The notes: generated by a model from the sequence alone, not told the origin. A DNA stretch of 64,000 nucleotides from Lacinutrix sp. Bg11-31 (GCF_002831665.1 NZ_CP025118.1:1364001-1428000); one strand, 5' to 3'. Positions 38,193-48,187 are shown, counted from the first letter of the stretch. Translations and numbers: made by a program.

Positions 38193-38214
38193 AATGTTGT
38201 GGTAATGTTGTGGT
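38193..38214 (-). promoter_or_regulatory. Shared promoter block 2, doubled 11-mer
   Basis: AATGTTGTGGT is repeated twice head to tail (38193-38203, 38204-38214). The first 16 bases match 59617-59632 exactly. Both copies lie about 243 bases upstream of their start codons. Confidence 0.6.
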
Positions 38215-38399
38215 GTTATAGCTTATGTTTTAAGCGAATTAATTAAATAACAACTAGTTATCTGCTATACAAGTTTAAAATCAGCTTATTTAATACAATT
38301 TACTTTAAGAAGAGTTAACAGAAAAAACTATTTTAATACTGTAATAGTATTAAGAAAAGTGCAATAAAAAACGGTCAAGTTCCTAACTAAAATATTATA

Positions 38400-41300
38400 C
38401 TATTTAATAACATTATATTTATAGATACTTAATCCATCATTATTATTAGTTACTACTATTGCTTTCTCCTCCTTAATTTGAATAGCTTTTATAGAACGAC
38501 TATCTAAAGGAATATGAAAACCGCTGTTAGTAGGTGGTAAAGCTTTAAAGTTGTTATTACCATCACCTAGTAATAACGAGCCATATCCTGCATCATAACG
38601 TATGGTTTCTACTTCTACTCCATAATGATTACCAATTATTAGGATGTCCTTAAATCCATCTGCATTGAAATCGTCAACCAAAGCTCCTTTTACTGGGCTA
38701 ACTTGTGCTGCTATAGGCAAATATTGACGTTCTAGTTTACCATTATTATTGATTAAAACAATGCTTTCAAAATTATTGATTTCATATACTACTCCATTTT
38801 TAACTTCTTCATCTGGAAGAACATCTAATAATGTTGAAGAAGCAAAACTGTGGTAATCTTTAAATTTTTCTGCTATGTAAGGCATTTGCTGACTTGTACA
38901 TTCTCTACCTCTCATAGGAACGTAATCATCTTTGTAGAATTTAGCTAACACGACATCATTAGTACCATTCTTATCAAAATCGTTAGCGTAGATTTTAAAA
39001 GGATGCTCTTTAGTAGCCTTGAATTTAATATTCTTACCAAGGTTTCCTATGATGTAATCATCATCACCATCATTATCTAAATCGCTAGCAGTTATAGACC
39101 ACCAAATACCTCTTGTATTTTCTAAACCATATTGTTTAGAGTTATTTACAAATGTTCCATTCTCATTTTCAAGCGCTATAATTTCCATCCATTCGCCTAC
39201 TATCAATAAATCATTATCACCATCGTTATTAATATCTGTAAAAACGGCATCGGTAACCATCCCTATGTTTTCCATATCTGGTGCGATAGTGCTATTTGCC
39301 TTTTTAAATTTACCATTAGTATTAATAAGAATATAACTGCTAGCCGGAAATGGGTATTTATTTGCAATAAGTCTTACACCCACGAATAGGTCAAAATCCC
39401 CATCACCATCGATATCTGATGCTTTAACACATTGAGTACTTTCATATATATTTGGTAAACCATCGGTACTCTTAGTAAATACTCCAGTTCCATTATTAAT
39501 ATATAATCTATCTTTTAATAATGGGTTTCCACTTACAAACTCACTACCACCACTTGTAACATATAAATCTTGATCACTATCACCATCAACATCTACAAAC
39601 AGTGCTCCTAAGTCTTCTGATTCTTTATCCTTTGACCATGGTTGAGCACCGTTTGTTTTAAAACTCCCATCCTTATTTTGCAAATAAAGCACACCAGCTT
39701 GCCCAACTGCTCCTCCAACAAACAAATCGTCTAAACCATCATTATTAACATCTGCAACAGTTGAAAATGGGCCATTTTGAGAAATATTATGAGGCAATAA
39801 AACTTCTTTCTCGTATTCATTAAAGTCGTTTTCTTCATGTTTAAATGACATACCAATATTGGATGGATTTATTGCTTTAAACAGCTTTTTATCGATTTTA
39901 GGAGCTTTAGTTACCTCTTTTGCATTATCATATTTTGCAGTTATAGTGGTATTTGCTAAAACATTTTTATAAACATTTACTTTCCCATCTGGCCATATCA
40001 CCTCTACTTTACTAACCTCAACATCCTTACCTAAACCAAAAAATAATTTTGGCTCTACCGACGATAAATAACCACGTGTTGGTGTATTATCTCCAGTTTG
40101 GATCTTGTCATTATAATGTATTATAGCTTTGGCTCCATATCCAAATTTATTTTTTTCAGAACCCTTAAAATCAATCTTTAGAAAATTACCTGTTGCCTTG
40201 TTTTTATAAACAAATGCAGAAGCTTCCATATTATTCATTACAACATCTAAATCGCCATCATTATCTAAATCTCCATATGCCATACCACTAGAAAAACTAG
40301 GTGTTTCTAATCCCCATTCTTTAGTCGTTTTTTTAAATTGTAAACCTCCTTTATTTTTAAACACATAATTAGAAAGTGGAACTGAAGGTGCAAGCTTACT
40401 CATGCTATAAAAATCCTTAGAATCTGTTTCCAATTGCTTATTTAATCCTGTTAAAAAATCATTATTTCTAACATCTTTTTTAACACCGTTAGATATGATT
40501 ACATCTTTCAAGCCATCATTATCCAAATCTACTAACAATCCTGCCCAACTCCAATCTGTTTGCGCCATTCCTGTCATACTAGCAATGTCATAGAAACTAC
40601 CTTCTCCAGTATTAACTTGCAAGGTATTTGCCATAAATTGATAGTGCTTACCATCTGCTACCATTTTATTAAACTTTGTAGTACTCATAGATCCCATATT
40701 GGTTTTTGATCTGTAATGATCTGCTGAAGCCATATCTAATGTCATTAAGTCCATAAAACCATCATTATTAATATCGCCAGTATCTGTACCCATACTAAAG
40801 TTAGAAATGTGTTTTAACTTCTCATTAATTACATTCTTAAAAGTACCGTCGCCATTATTGTAATATAAATAGTCTGGCTCATCATAATCATTAGATACAA
40901 ACAAATCTGTAAAGCCATCATTATTAAAATCGCTAGCACTAACACTTAATCCGTAGGTGTAATTATTATTAAGGCCAGCTTGTCTAGATATGTCTCTATA
41001 ACGACCACCATCATTAATATATAATTTATCTCTATAGAATTTATAACGTTCTTTAGGAATATTAATGTAGCGTTTAAACAATCTAGAATCTGGAAGTTGA
41101 TTGACTTGATACATGTCTAAATCTCCATCATTATCCATATCGAAAAACACAGCTTGTGAAGAAAAACCAACATCTGCGATACCATAAGTCATTGCTGATT
41201 CTGTAAACGTGAGATCTTGATTATTAATATATAATAGATTTTTTCGGTCTTCAGGATTCATAGACTCGCCATTTCTACTCACGTAAATGTCTAAATAGCC

Positions 41301-41696
41301 ATCATTATTAACATCTGCCATAGTTACTCCCCAAGACCATCCCGGATTTATAGCAACTTTAGATTTTTTTGTAATATCTTCAAATATAAAATCGCCTTTG
41401 TTTAAATACAATCTATCATTAACCTGATTACCACAGAAGAAAATGTCAGGTAATCCATCATTATTAATATCTCCAATTGCAACTCCTGCTCCACTGTATA
41501 TTTGATTGTAATATAGGTGGTTTACTTTTTCGGATTCTTGTATACGATTATTAAAATCTATGCCTGTTTTTTCAGACGATAGTAATTCAAAACCACCAAT
41601 TAATTCTTCGGGATATAGATTACGTTCTGAATCATTATTACATGAAAGACATAAACTACAAATAAACAGTACTACTAGAAATTTAATATTCTTCAT
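38400..41696 (-). CDS. FG-GAP/VCBS-repeat lipoprotein with ASPIC/UnbV domain
   Basis: A lipoprotein of about 1098 residues. The ATG at 41696 (MKNIKFLVVLFICSLCLSC) puts a signal peptide and lipobox (LSC) at the N-terminus, so it is preferred to an upstream ATG at 41738. Many FG-GAP repeats carry calcium loops such as DINNDGLPD, DMDNDGDLD and DLDNDGDDD, forming one or two beta-propellers. An ASPIC/UnbV domain (about 510-580, GYGAKAIIHYNDK and VEVIWPDGKVNVYKNV) lies between propeller sections. Such proteins are common at the surface next to Bacteroidota polysaccharide loci. It probably binds glycan or protein, but no enzymatic role is evident. Confidence 0.85.
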   Translation of the reverse strand: MKNIKFLVVLFICSLCLSCNNDSERNLYPEELIGGFELLSSEKTGIDFNNRIQESEKVNHLYYNQIYSGAGVAIGDINNDGLPDIFFCGNQVNDRLYLNKGDFIFEDITKKSKVAINPGWSWGVTMADVNNDGYLDIYVSRNGESMNPEDRKNLLYINNQDLTFTESAMTYGIADVGFSSQAVFFDMDNDGDLDMYQVNQLPDSRLFKRYINIPKERYKFYRDKLYINDGGRYRDISRQAGLNNNYTYGLSVSASDFNNDGFTDLFVSNDYDEPDYLYYNNGDGTFKNVINEKLKHISNFSMGTDTGDINNDGFMDLMTLDMASADHYRSKTNMGSMSTTKFNKMVADGKHYQFMANTLQVNTGEGSFYDIASMTGMAQTDWSWAGLLVDLDNDGLKDVIISNGVKKDVRNNDFLTGLNKQLETDSKDFYSMSKLAPSVPLSNYVFKNKGGLQFKKTTKEWGLETPSFSSGMAYGDLDNDGDLDVVMNNMEASAFVYKNKATGNFLKIDFKGSEKNKFGYGAKAIIHYNDKIQTGDNTPTRGYLSSVEPKLFFGLGKDVEVSKVEVIWPDGKVNVYKNVLANTTITAKYDNAKEVTKAPKIDKKLFKAINPSNIGMSFKHEENDFNEYEKEVLLPHNISQNGPFSTVADVNNDGLDDLFVGGAVGQAGVLYLQNKDGSFKTNGAQPWSKDKESEDLGALFVDVDGDSDQDLYVTSGGSEFVSGNPLLKDRLYINNGTGVFTKSTDGLPNIYESTQCVKASDIDGDGDFDLFVGVRLIANKYPFPASSYILINTNGKFKKANSTIAPDMENIGMVTDAVFTDINNDGDNDLLIVGEWMEIIALENENGTFVNNSKQYGLENTRGIWWSITASDLDNDGDDDYIIGNLGKNIKFKATKEHPFKIYANDFDKNGTNDVVLAKFYKDDYVPMRGRECTSQQMPYIAEKFKDYHSFASSTLLDVLPDEEVKNGVVYEINNFESIVLINNNGKLERQYLPIAAQVSPVKGALVDDFNADGFKDILIIGNHYGVEVETIRYDAGYGSLLLGDGNNNFKALPPTNSGFHIPLDSRSIKAIQIKEEKAIVVTNNNDGLSIYKYNVIK

Positions 41697-41846
41697 TTTA
41701 ATTAATAATATGTGTTTATAAATATACTGAATTATCAAAATCTAATTTAAATAAAAAAAGCCCATTAACTGTTATTAGCAGAAAAAAGACTTTTAATTTA
41801 AAAGACTAATTATAATATACTAAAATTTATTATTTTTTAATAAAGG

Positions 41847-42815
41847 TTAAAATTTCAACTTTTCGTGCTTATCCCAAAGCCCCCAAAATGCACCAACATC
41901 TCCTTCGTCTCCAGTTTTCCATGATTCATCAAAAGATGAAAAATAGAATGTTTCAATATTAGCTTGTTTGGCCCATGCTTGTGTATTTACAAAATACTTC
42001 ATAGCATTTTCTTCAGAAGAAAAAGCACCTTTTAAACTTCCGCCTTCACTTGGCCAGCCTGTTTCTGTAATAATTACTTTTTTTCCACTGGCTGCATGTG
42101 CTGCTTGCCTATACATTTGCTGCATGTGGTTTAAAGAACCATCAATATGGCAACCTTCCCAATAGGGATAGCAATTAGCTAGTATAACATCTGAGGCATC
42201 TACCAGTTGTGGATGTCTAGAAAACTCATAATAAGCATCTACATAACCTATAGGAACACCTGGCAATGCTTCTCTTACACGCCATATATAACCTAATAAC
42301 TCGTCTAAGGTTAAGTCGTTTCTATACAAAACTTCATTGCCAACTGCTGCAATATCAACACAGCCTTCTTTTGCTAATTGTATTAAGCCTTCTATTTCTT
42401 TTTCGTTGTCTTCTTTATTGTCACTTAACCAAGCACCAACTAGTGTTTTTATACCATGTTTTTTGGCTACTCTTGGTACATGCTCATTTCCTTCGATACA
42501 AGAAAAAGAACGAATCCATTTGGTATGTGGTTTTAATTTTACAACACGTCTTTCTACTTGTTCAACAGTTATAGTATCACCTGGTTGTTGACCATCTTCA
42601 TACATACTAAAACAGATACCATGCATACCTTTATTTAAGCTGTCTCTCCAGTTTTTTCTTAAGTCTTCTGTTGTGTATTCTGAAAAATCTACTCCTGAGT
42701 GTTCAGAGAAATTAAAATTCGATTGCTCTGATTGCTCTGATTGCTCTGATTGTTCTGATTGTTCTGAAAATTTGTCACCGTTGTAAGGATAGTAGTCTTC
42801 GTTTCTAAATGACAT
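41847..42815 (-). CDS. Cytosolic GH17 family beta-1,3-glucanase-like protein
   Basis: A 322-residue GH17 protein without signal peptide. Acid/base E161 (AAVGNEVLYR) and nucleophile E251 (IITETGWPSEGG) are in place, so it should act on beta-1,3-glucan oligosaccharides or transfer glucosyl units. It resembles the GH17 part of the neighbouring MFS fusion closely (for example RSFSCIEGNE and DIAAVGNEVL are identical), so the two are paralogues. The N-terminus has five SEQ tripeptides (residues 17-31) encoded by a 9-base repeat. It is the last gene of the glucan cluster, 50 bases after the MFS fusion. Confidence 0.88.
   Translation of the reverse strand: MSFRNEDYYPYNGDKFSEQSEQSEQSEQSEQSNFNFSEHSGVDFSEYTTEDLRKNWRDSLNKGMHGICFSMYEDGQQPGDTITVEQVERRVVKLKPHTKWIRSFSCIEGNEHVPRVAKKHGIKTLVGAWLSDNKEDNEKEIEGLIQLAKEGCVDIAAVGNEVLYRNDLTLDELLGYIWRVREALPGVPIGYVDAYYEFSRHPQLVDASDVILANCYPYWEGCHIDGSLNHMQQMYRQAAHAASGKKVIITETGWPSEGGSLKGAFSSEENAMKYFVNTQAWAKQANIETFYFSSFDESWKTGDEGDVGAFWGLWDKHEKLKF
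42721..42767 (-). repeat. Nine-base tandem repeat encoding Ser-Glu-Gln
   Basis: About five copies of a 9-base unit (GATTGCTCT on the plus strand, last ones with GATTGTTCT) fall in the N-terminal region of the GH17 gene. The repeat keeps the frame and gives SEQ x5. Confidence 0.9.
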
Positions 42816-42865
42816 AACTAGTTAATTTTAATTTGTTGATTAATTCGTTTATTTTGAATACTCTT

Positions 42866-45223
42866 TTAGCTGTATTTTAATTTTTCATCTTTATCCCAAA
42901 TTCCCCAACGTGCACCTAATTCTCCTTCAATACGAATTTTCCAAGATTCATCAAATGAAGAAAAATAGAACATTTCCACACCTTCTTTAGTTGCCCATTC
43001 TTGAGTTTGAATAAAATATTTCATGGCGTTTAATTTGGTTGGTTTTGCATTATCAATTGTCTCTCCTTGGCTTGGCCAACCAGTTTCTGCAATAATAATT
43101 TTCTTGCCGTTTGCAACATTCTGCATTAAAGCATGCATTTGTCTTAAATGTGTTAATGCTTCTTCTATAGCAAATCCCTCCCAAAATGGGTAACAGTTTG
43201 CTAAAATAATATCTGTAGCAGCCACTAATTTTGGTCTGTTATAATATTCGTAATAAGTATCTACGTAACCAACAGGTATATTTAAACCTGATAACGCTTC
43301 TTTAACCCTATTAATGTATATAATTAATTCTTCTTCAGTTAAATCACCACGCAAAAGCACTTCATTCCCAACTGCAGCAATATCAACAAATCCTTCTTTT
43401 GCAAGCTTTATTAGGGCTTCGATCTCTTTTTCGTTTCGTGCTTTGTCGTTACTAATCCAAGCACCAACCATTGCTTTTTTGTTATTATTATGTGCTGCTT
43501 CTGGGATGAGTTCGTTTCCTTCAATACATGAGAATGATCGAACCCATTTTATATAAGGTGAAATTACCTTTGTACGACGGTAAATTTGTTCTGATGAGAG
43601 GATATCTCCTGCATCCTGTCCTTCAATATATGGGCTAAAACATAAACCGTTGATGCTACGCTGTAAATATGTAGAAAACAAAGATTCTATATGATTAGCG
43701 TCTTTGTTACTAAAATCGATTTCTGAATATTTACCTAATTTTAAATCGCCATTTATTCCTAATAAATTCCCTACTCCATATCCTGAAGAGATTTCTTTTG
43801 ATTTTTTTTCAGCTTTACGTTTAGCTAATTGCGCACTTATTCCAACTGCTTTTTCTTCTGTAAGGTCATAATTACGCATAATCCACATGGCTGCAAGTGT
43901 ACCTACTATTGGTAATCCTGAGTAGAATAATCTAATTCCTGTTACAGAAGCTTCAGAATTTACAGCATCTGGTACAAACCCTACTAACGACATAATTGCA
44001 CCTGTTAATAATCCTGCTATTGCAAAACCAAACTTTACCATCCACCAATAGATGGCTCCAAAAACGCCTTCTCTTCGTTTTCCTGTATTTAATTCATCTA
44101 TATCTATAACATCCGAAGTCATAGACATCATTAATGTAAATAAACTTCCAATCCCGAATGAGAAAAATGGCAATGCAAATAAAAACATATACGGTTTGCC
44201 TGGAATAAATAAAAACCAAAGCATAAGATAACCAATAACAGAAATTCCTTGAGATACCAAAAAAGCTTTCTTTTTCCCCCATGTTTTTGACATCTTAGCT
44301 ACAATAGGTATTACCAAGAAAGTAGTTATTAATGCTCCTATACTACCTAATAAGGTTGGCCAAATACCAGCAGCTCCTGCGTCTCCATTAAATAAATAAT
44401 ATACGACGATAAAAAAAGAAAAGCCAGCAACTGTATTAAACGCATTAAAAATTAAAAATGTAGAAAAACACAATTTTCTAAAAACTGGAATTTTAAAGGC
44501 TTCTTTAAAGTTCTCTACAATTTGTTTTAAACTACCTCCAATTGTTTTTAGTGTTAAAGGTGTTAAACTTACATCATCTTTAGTTGATTTACTTTTTATA
44601 AAAACAGCAGGAACCATTGCTAAAATAGCACATGCAACAGCAACCCAAATAGCAATTGTTCTCGTGGCAACATCTGCACCACCTTCAAACCAAGAAGGAT
44701 CGTACATTATGACCCAAAACCATGGTGCAATAACCCAAGCCCATTGCCCTATCCATTGCGCCACTGCCATGATATTTGTACGCTCATGAAAATCGTCACT
44801 CATTTCGTAACCCATTGCTACATAAGGCACAGAAAAAATGGTAAGCCCTAAATAAAAAACTAAAGACCAAATTAAGAAGTAAGTGAAATTATACATTAAA
44901 CCATCGTCTTTATATAATTGCCACATAAGGGCAAATGAAATCCCCATAATAATAGCGCCTAAAAACACATATTGTCTACGTCTACCCCAAACAGATCTTG
45001 TATTATCTGAAATGAATCCCATTATTGGATCTGTTATAGAATCGAAAACGCGAGGCAGAAAAAATAAAATGCCCCACATCCAAGTAGGAAAACCTAGATT
45101 CTGAACTAAAACGACCATAAAAATACCCAAAGCAGCAGGAAACATTTGGTTAGCAAGCATACCGAGTCCAAAAGCAATTTTTTGACCCATTGGCACTTTT
45201 GAAGACGTTTTTGTGTTTGACAT
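42866..45223 (-). CDS. MFS (GPH-type) sugar symporter fused to a C-terminal GH17 domain
   Basis: A 785-residue protein. Residues 1 to about 465 form a 12-helix glycoside-cation symporter (KIAFGLGMLANQMFPAALG, DSITDPIMGFISDNTRSVWGRRRQY, DVIDIDELNTGKRREGVFGAI). A charged linker (KRKAEKKSKE, about 470-500) leads to a GH17 domain (about 535-785) with E621 (VGNEVLL) and E713 (IAETGWPSQGE). An even helix number puts the GH17 domain in the cytosol. It could therefore trim imported beta-1,3-gluco-oligosaccharides as they enter. The frame is continuous; both domains are of normal length. It lies between GH30 and the free GH17 gene. Confidence 0.92.
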   Translation of the reverse strand: MSNTKTSSKVPMGQKIAFGLGMLANQMFPAALGIFMVVLVQNLGFPTWMWGILFFLPRVFDSITDPIMGFISDNTRSVWGRRRQYVFLGAIIMGISFALMWQLYKDDGLMYNFTYFLIWSLVFYLGLTIFSVPYVAMGYEMSDDFHERTNIMAVAQWIGQWAWVIAPWFWVIMYDPSWFEGGADVATRTIAIWVAVACAILAMVPAVFIKSKSTKDDVSLTPLTLKTIGGSLKQIVENFKEAFKIPVFRKLCFSTFLIFNAFNTVAGFSFFIVVYYLFNGDAGAAGIWPTLLGSIGALITTFLVIPIVAKMSKTWGKKKAFLVSQGISVIGYLMLWFLFIPGKPYMFLFALPFFSFGIGSLFTLMMSMTSDVIDIDELNTGKRREGVFGAIYWWMVKFGFAIAGLLTGAIMSLVGFVPDAVNSEASVTGIRLFYSGLPIVGTLAAMWIMRNYDLTEEKAVGISAQLAKRKAEKKSKEISSGYGVGNLLGINGDLKLGKYSEIDFSNKDANHIESLFSTYLQRSINGLCFSPYIEGQDAGDILSSEQIYRRTKVISPYIKWVRSFSCIEGNELIPEAAHNNNKKAMVGAWISNDKARNEKEIEALIKLAKEGFVDIAAVGNEVLLRGDLTEEELIIYINRVKEALSGLNIPVGYVDTYYEYYNRPKLVAATDIILANCYPFWEGFAIEEALTHLRQMHALMQNVANGKKIIIAETGWPSQGETIDNAKPTKLNAMKYFIQTQEWATKEGVEMFYFSSFDESWKIRIEGELGARWGIWDKDEKLKYS

Positions 45224-45268
45224 AATTTTTAGTTGTTAGTTAGGTGGCTTGTTAGTTAATACACTCAG

Positions 45269-46756
45269 TTAATTAGCTATCATAATTGTTTGTAAAGCTT
45301 GTGCATTTACTTTAATACTTACATTTTTATCGTTTAATACTAAAATGAAATTTTTATTCGTTTTACCTTCATTAAATACCACCAGCGCAATTGAGCCATC
45401 TGGATTTTTGGCTGCTGCAACTTGTAAGTCTTTATCTGTATTTTCTACTTCAAAAACTTCTGCTCCTGGACGCATGTATTTGCTAAAATGTGCCATTACG
45501 TAATATAATGGTGTAAAATAAACTTCGTCTGCATCTGGATCTACAATTATAGGAGCTACACACCAGTTTTTAAACCAATTTGGTCCACCTTGTCTATCTA
45601 ATACCATATTCCAGTCTACCCAACCATCTACCCAATTATTAAGACAACCAATTATATCTCTAGCATACCTATTTACTGGTGCATATTTTGGATGTAAATA
45701 CTTGTCTTTTTCGGAAGCCCAATCCCATCCCCAATCTGTAGCTTCTTTTTCCCAGTACCAAGTATCGTTTTTCCACATAGGTACTTGTGAATCTATACAA
45801 CCTTCTGTTTCTATTAAATATTTGTTTGGCGCTTTGTTGTGTGCATATTGTAATTCTTCAGCGAAAATTTTATAGGTGCTTTCGTACCAATGTATTGCTG
45901 TTCCATCAAAATATTTTGAAGTTTCCTCGGTAGCATACATAGAGTCTACCCATTCTTTTAGACCTGCTCTGTTTTGATCGTAACCTAAAATAATTTTATT
46001 GCCATGACCATCTGCTTCTAATTTTGGACCTAAATGGTGTTGTACAAAATTGGTCATTTCGTCTGGTGTAAAATGCATACTTTCCCAATTGTTACCGTTT
46101 CCGTGTGGTTCGTTTTCTACAGTAAATCCCCAAATATCTATGTCTTCAGCTTTATAAGCATCTATATATTTTGAAAAGAACAATGCCCAAGTATCATAGT
46201 ATTTTGGTAATAATTTACCACCAACCCATTCGTTATTATCTTTCATCCAAGGTGCTGCTGTCCAGGGTGAAGCAAAGATTTTAAAACCATCTTCTGATGC
46301 TGCCATAGCATCTTTAATCATTGGAATTAAATCGTCTTTGTCTTCTTTAATAGTGAAGTGTTCTAACTCCATATCATTGGCAACTGGTGAATATGAATAT
46401 TGACTTAATGAGAAGTCACAAGAATTCATGTGCGTTCTGGTTAAGGAATAATTAGCTCCATCTTTTGCGAAATAAGCTTGCAGAATTGTGTCTCTATTTT
46501 TCTTACTCAAACGATTGAGTAAATAAGCCGAAGATTCTGTAAATGCTCCACCAAAACCAGTTATAGTTTGCAATTTATTGTTTGGTAAAAGCTTGATGGT
46601 ATCTGTAGCTGTTTCTCCAGAGAAATTGGTGAGCTTAGTTAAATTATTTCCGCTGGCTGAAGTTTCAAATACTTCAACTTCTAATTGTTTTTCTTCGTTA
46701 CTACAACTCATTGTGATTAGTAAGAGGCTATAGATGCCATATTTTAGTGCGTTCAT
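45269..46756 (-). CDS. GH30 lipoprotein, beta-1,6-glucanase/glucosidase type
   Basis: A 495-residue lipoprotein, counted from the ATG at 46756 (MNALKYGIYSLLLITMSC, lipobox MSC); the open frame extends to 46843 but lacks a signal peptide there. GH30 core: TGFGGAFTESSAYLL, acid/base E216 (FTVENEPHGN) and nucleophile E318 (LIETEGC). A C-terminal beta-domain follows the barrel (ALVVFNEGKTNKNFILVLND). In laminarin loci GH30 enzymes remove or cleave beta-1,6-linked glucose. It would act in the periplasm or at the surface. Fine specificity is not predictable here. Confidence 0.9.
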   Translation of the reverse strand: MNALKYGIYSLLLITMSCSNEEKQLEVEVFETSASGNNLTKLTNFSGETATDTIKLLPNNKLQTITGFGGAFTESSAYLLNRLSKKNRDTILQAYFAKDGANYSLTRTHMNSCDFSLSQYSYSPVANDMELEHFTIKEDKDDLIPMIKDAMAASEDGFKIFASPWTAAPWMKDNNEWVGGKLLPKYYDTWALFFSKYIDAYKAEDIDIWGFTVENEPHGNGNNWESMHFTPDEMTNFVQHHLGPKLEADGHGNKIILGYDQNRAGLKEWVDSMYATEETSKYFDGTAIHWYESTYKIFAEELQYAHNKAPNKYLIETEGCIDSQVPMWKNDTWYWEKEATDWGWDWASEKDKYLHPKYAPVNRYARDIIGCLNNWVDGWVDWNMVLDRQGGPNWFKNWCVAPIIVDPDADEVYFTPLYYVMAHFSKYMRPGAEVFEVENTDKDLQVAAAKNPDGSIALVVFNEGKTNKNFILVLNDKNVSIKVNAQALQTIMIAN

Positions 46757-46889
46757 ATGATTATGTTTTAATAATAACCTATCAAGTTTTAAACCTTGAC
46801 CAACTATTGTTCTTTCATTTAAAGCTTTAGATGTTATAATCAATTTGCAAAAACCTAAGAATGAAACTTATTAAACTCTCTAAGTTTTT

Positions 46890-48176
46890 CTATCTATTCA
46901 TAATTTCATGTTTTGATGGTGGAACTAAAACCTCTTCTAAGAGTTTTTTAATGCTACCATTGTAAGTTTTAGTTATAGTATTTCCTTTTCGGGTTAAGCC
47001 TCTAAAAACACCTTTATCTACTAAATCCCAAATTGGATATTTTGCTTTTCCATCTATGGTAAATAATCCAAAATGATTTTCTGACCCTTCAGGATTATGT
47101 GCATCTTTCCACTTTTCATTAAAAGCTTCAAAATAGAAACACGAAATACCTTCTTTATCAGTCCATTCTCTCATCAACTTATAATATAAACCTTGCTTAT
47201 ACTCATCGGTTGCTCTAGATCCTCCATTTCCATAAAAACCATTAGAGGTACTTGCCCAACCTGTTTCACCAATATGAATAGGCTTATCTACACCTAGACT
47301 TTTTACATAATTAGAAACACTATCGTATTGCTTTTTAGAAAATTCAATAGCACGTTTCATAGCATTATCTATTTTCTCAAGTTCGGTGTGTTCATATTCA
47401 ACTTCTGGAACTCCCCAAAACTGTGGGTTATAATGTGTGTTATGATATGGATAAGAATGCATAGAAATATAATCGACAGATTTAATTATATTTTCTAAAT
47501 CTTCAACTTTATAGAAATCATCGGCTCCTCCCCAAGAAGCAAAGTCGTCTGAACTTGTTATCCACAAGTCTTTTGGTAATTTATCTGAAGCCTTTAAAGC
47601 TTGTAGATGCTTTACCCATTTTAAAATAATATTTGGTTGAACATAATAACTGGTTGCCCATTTTACCATAGCTTCATTACCAACAGCGATTACTTTTACA
47701 ATATCTGGATATTGGTTTGCCAAAGCCACAGCTCTATCAATTTCACTTGCATTATTTGGGCTTTCGATATCATGATTAAGAGGTTGATCTGTCCATGCAT
47801 TAAGGCAATCTATCCATGCGCCAAGCATTACATACATTTCAAATGTTTGATCTTCTTTTTTAAGTTCTGTAATGGCCTCTAAAAGATTAGCTGCATGTGG
47901 TAAATTTGGTTGCACATTATAAGTGCGCAACACTTTTATTCCCATTGCAGACAATAGTTTTAGATCGTTTTTAAGCTCTTTAATTAAAGGCTGACTGTCT
48001 CTTGTTGTTTCGCGGTAGCCACCATAAGAAATTGCTAAATAATCTGGGTTTCCTAATATATCTTTGGCTGTCAATTTTTTTTGGATTTTACGGGTTTGTT
48101 TGTCTTTATTATTTCGATTGCATGACATCATAGTTATAGCTATTAAAACACATAATATGATAACTTTATTAGCCAT
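46890..48176 (-). CDS. GH17 lipoprotein, extracytoplasmic beta-1,3-glucanase-like
   Basis: A 428-residue lipoprotein (MMSC lipobox, Cys19). GH17 core with E168 (VIAVGNEAM) and E304 (HIGETGWAST); SVDYISMHSYPYHNT lies between. It is only distantly like the two cytosolic GH17 domains in this locus, so it is not a recent copy of them. Together with the GH16 it would cut beta-1,3-glucan chains outside the inner membrane. It begins 11 bases after the GH149-like gene stop. Confidence 0.88.
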   Translation of the reverse strand: MANKVIILCVLIAITMMSCNRNNKDKQTRKIQKKLTAKDILGNPDYLAISYGGYRETTRDSQPLIKELKNDLKLLSAMGIKVLRTYNVQPNLPHAANLLEAITELKKEDQTFEMYVMLGAWIDCLNAWTDQPLNHDIESPNNASEIDRAVALANQYPDIVKVIAVGNEAMVKWATSYYVQPNIILKWVKHLQALKASDKLPKDLWITSSDDFASWGGADDFYKVEDLENIIKSVDYISMHSYPYHNTHYNPQFWGVPEVEYEHTELEKIDNAMKRAIEFSKKQYDSVSNYVKSLGVDKPIHIGETGWASTSNGFYGNGGSRATDEYKQGLYYKLMREWTDKEGISCFYFEAFNEKWKDAHNPEGSENHFGLFTIDGKAKYPIWDLVDKGVFRGLTRKGNTITKTYNGSIKKLLEEVLVPPSKHEIMNR

Positions 48177-48187
48177 GGTCTTACTTT

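Larger units (their letters stand above)
37950..38399. other. 450-base spacer carrying the T9SS gene promoter
   Basis: No gene was found. It holds two blocks shared with the promoter of the glucan operon (38048-38067 and 38193-38214); the rest is AT-rich without clear structure. Confidence 0.7.

Noticed and set aside
41790..41804. AT-only palindrome after the FG-GAP gene start as a terminator
   Set aside because: The stem is only A/T pairs apart from the ends and has no T-run; it is probably chance in AT-rich DNA.
42266..42591. Plus-strand frames inside the GH17 gene
   Set aside because: They lie opposite a well-supported glycosidase and have cysteine/leucine-rich text typical of antisense frames.
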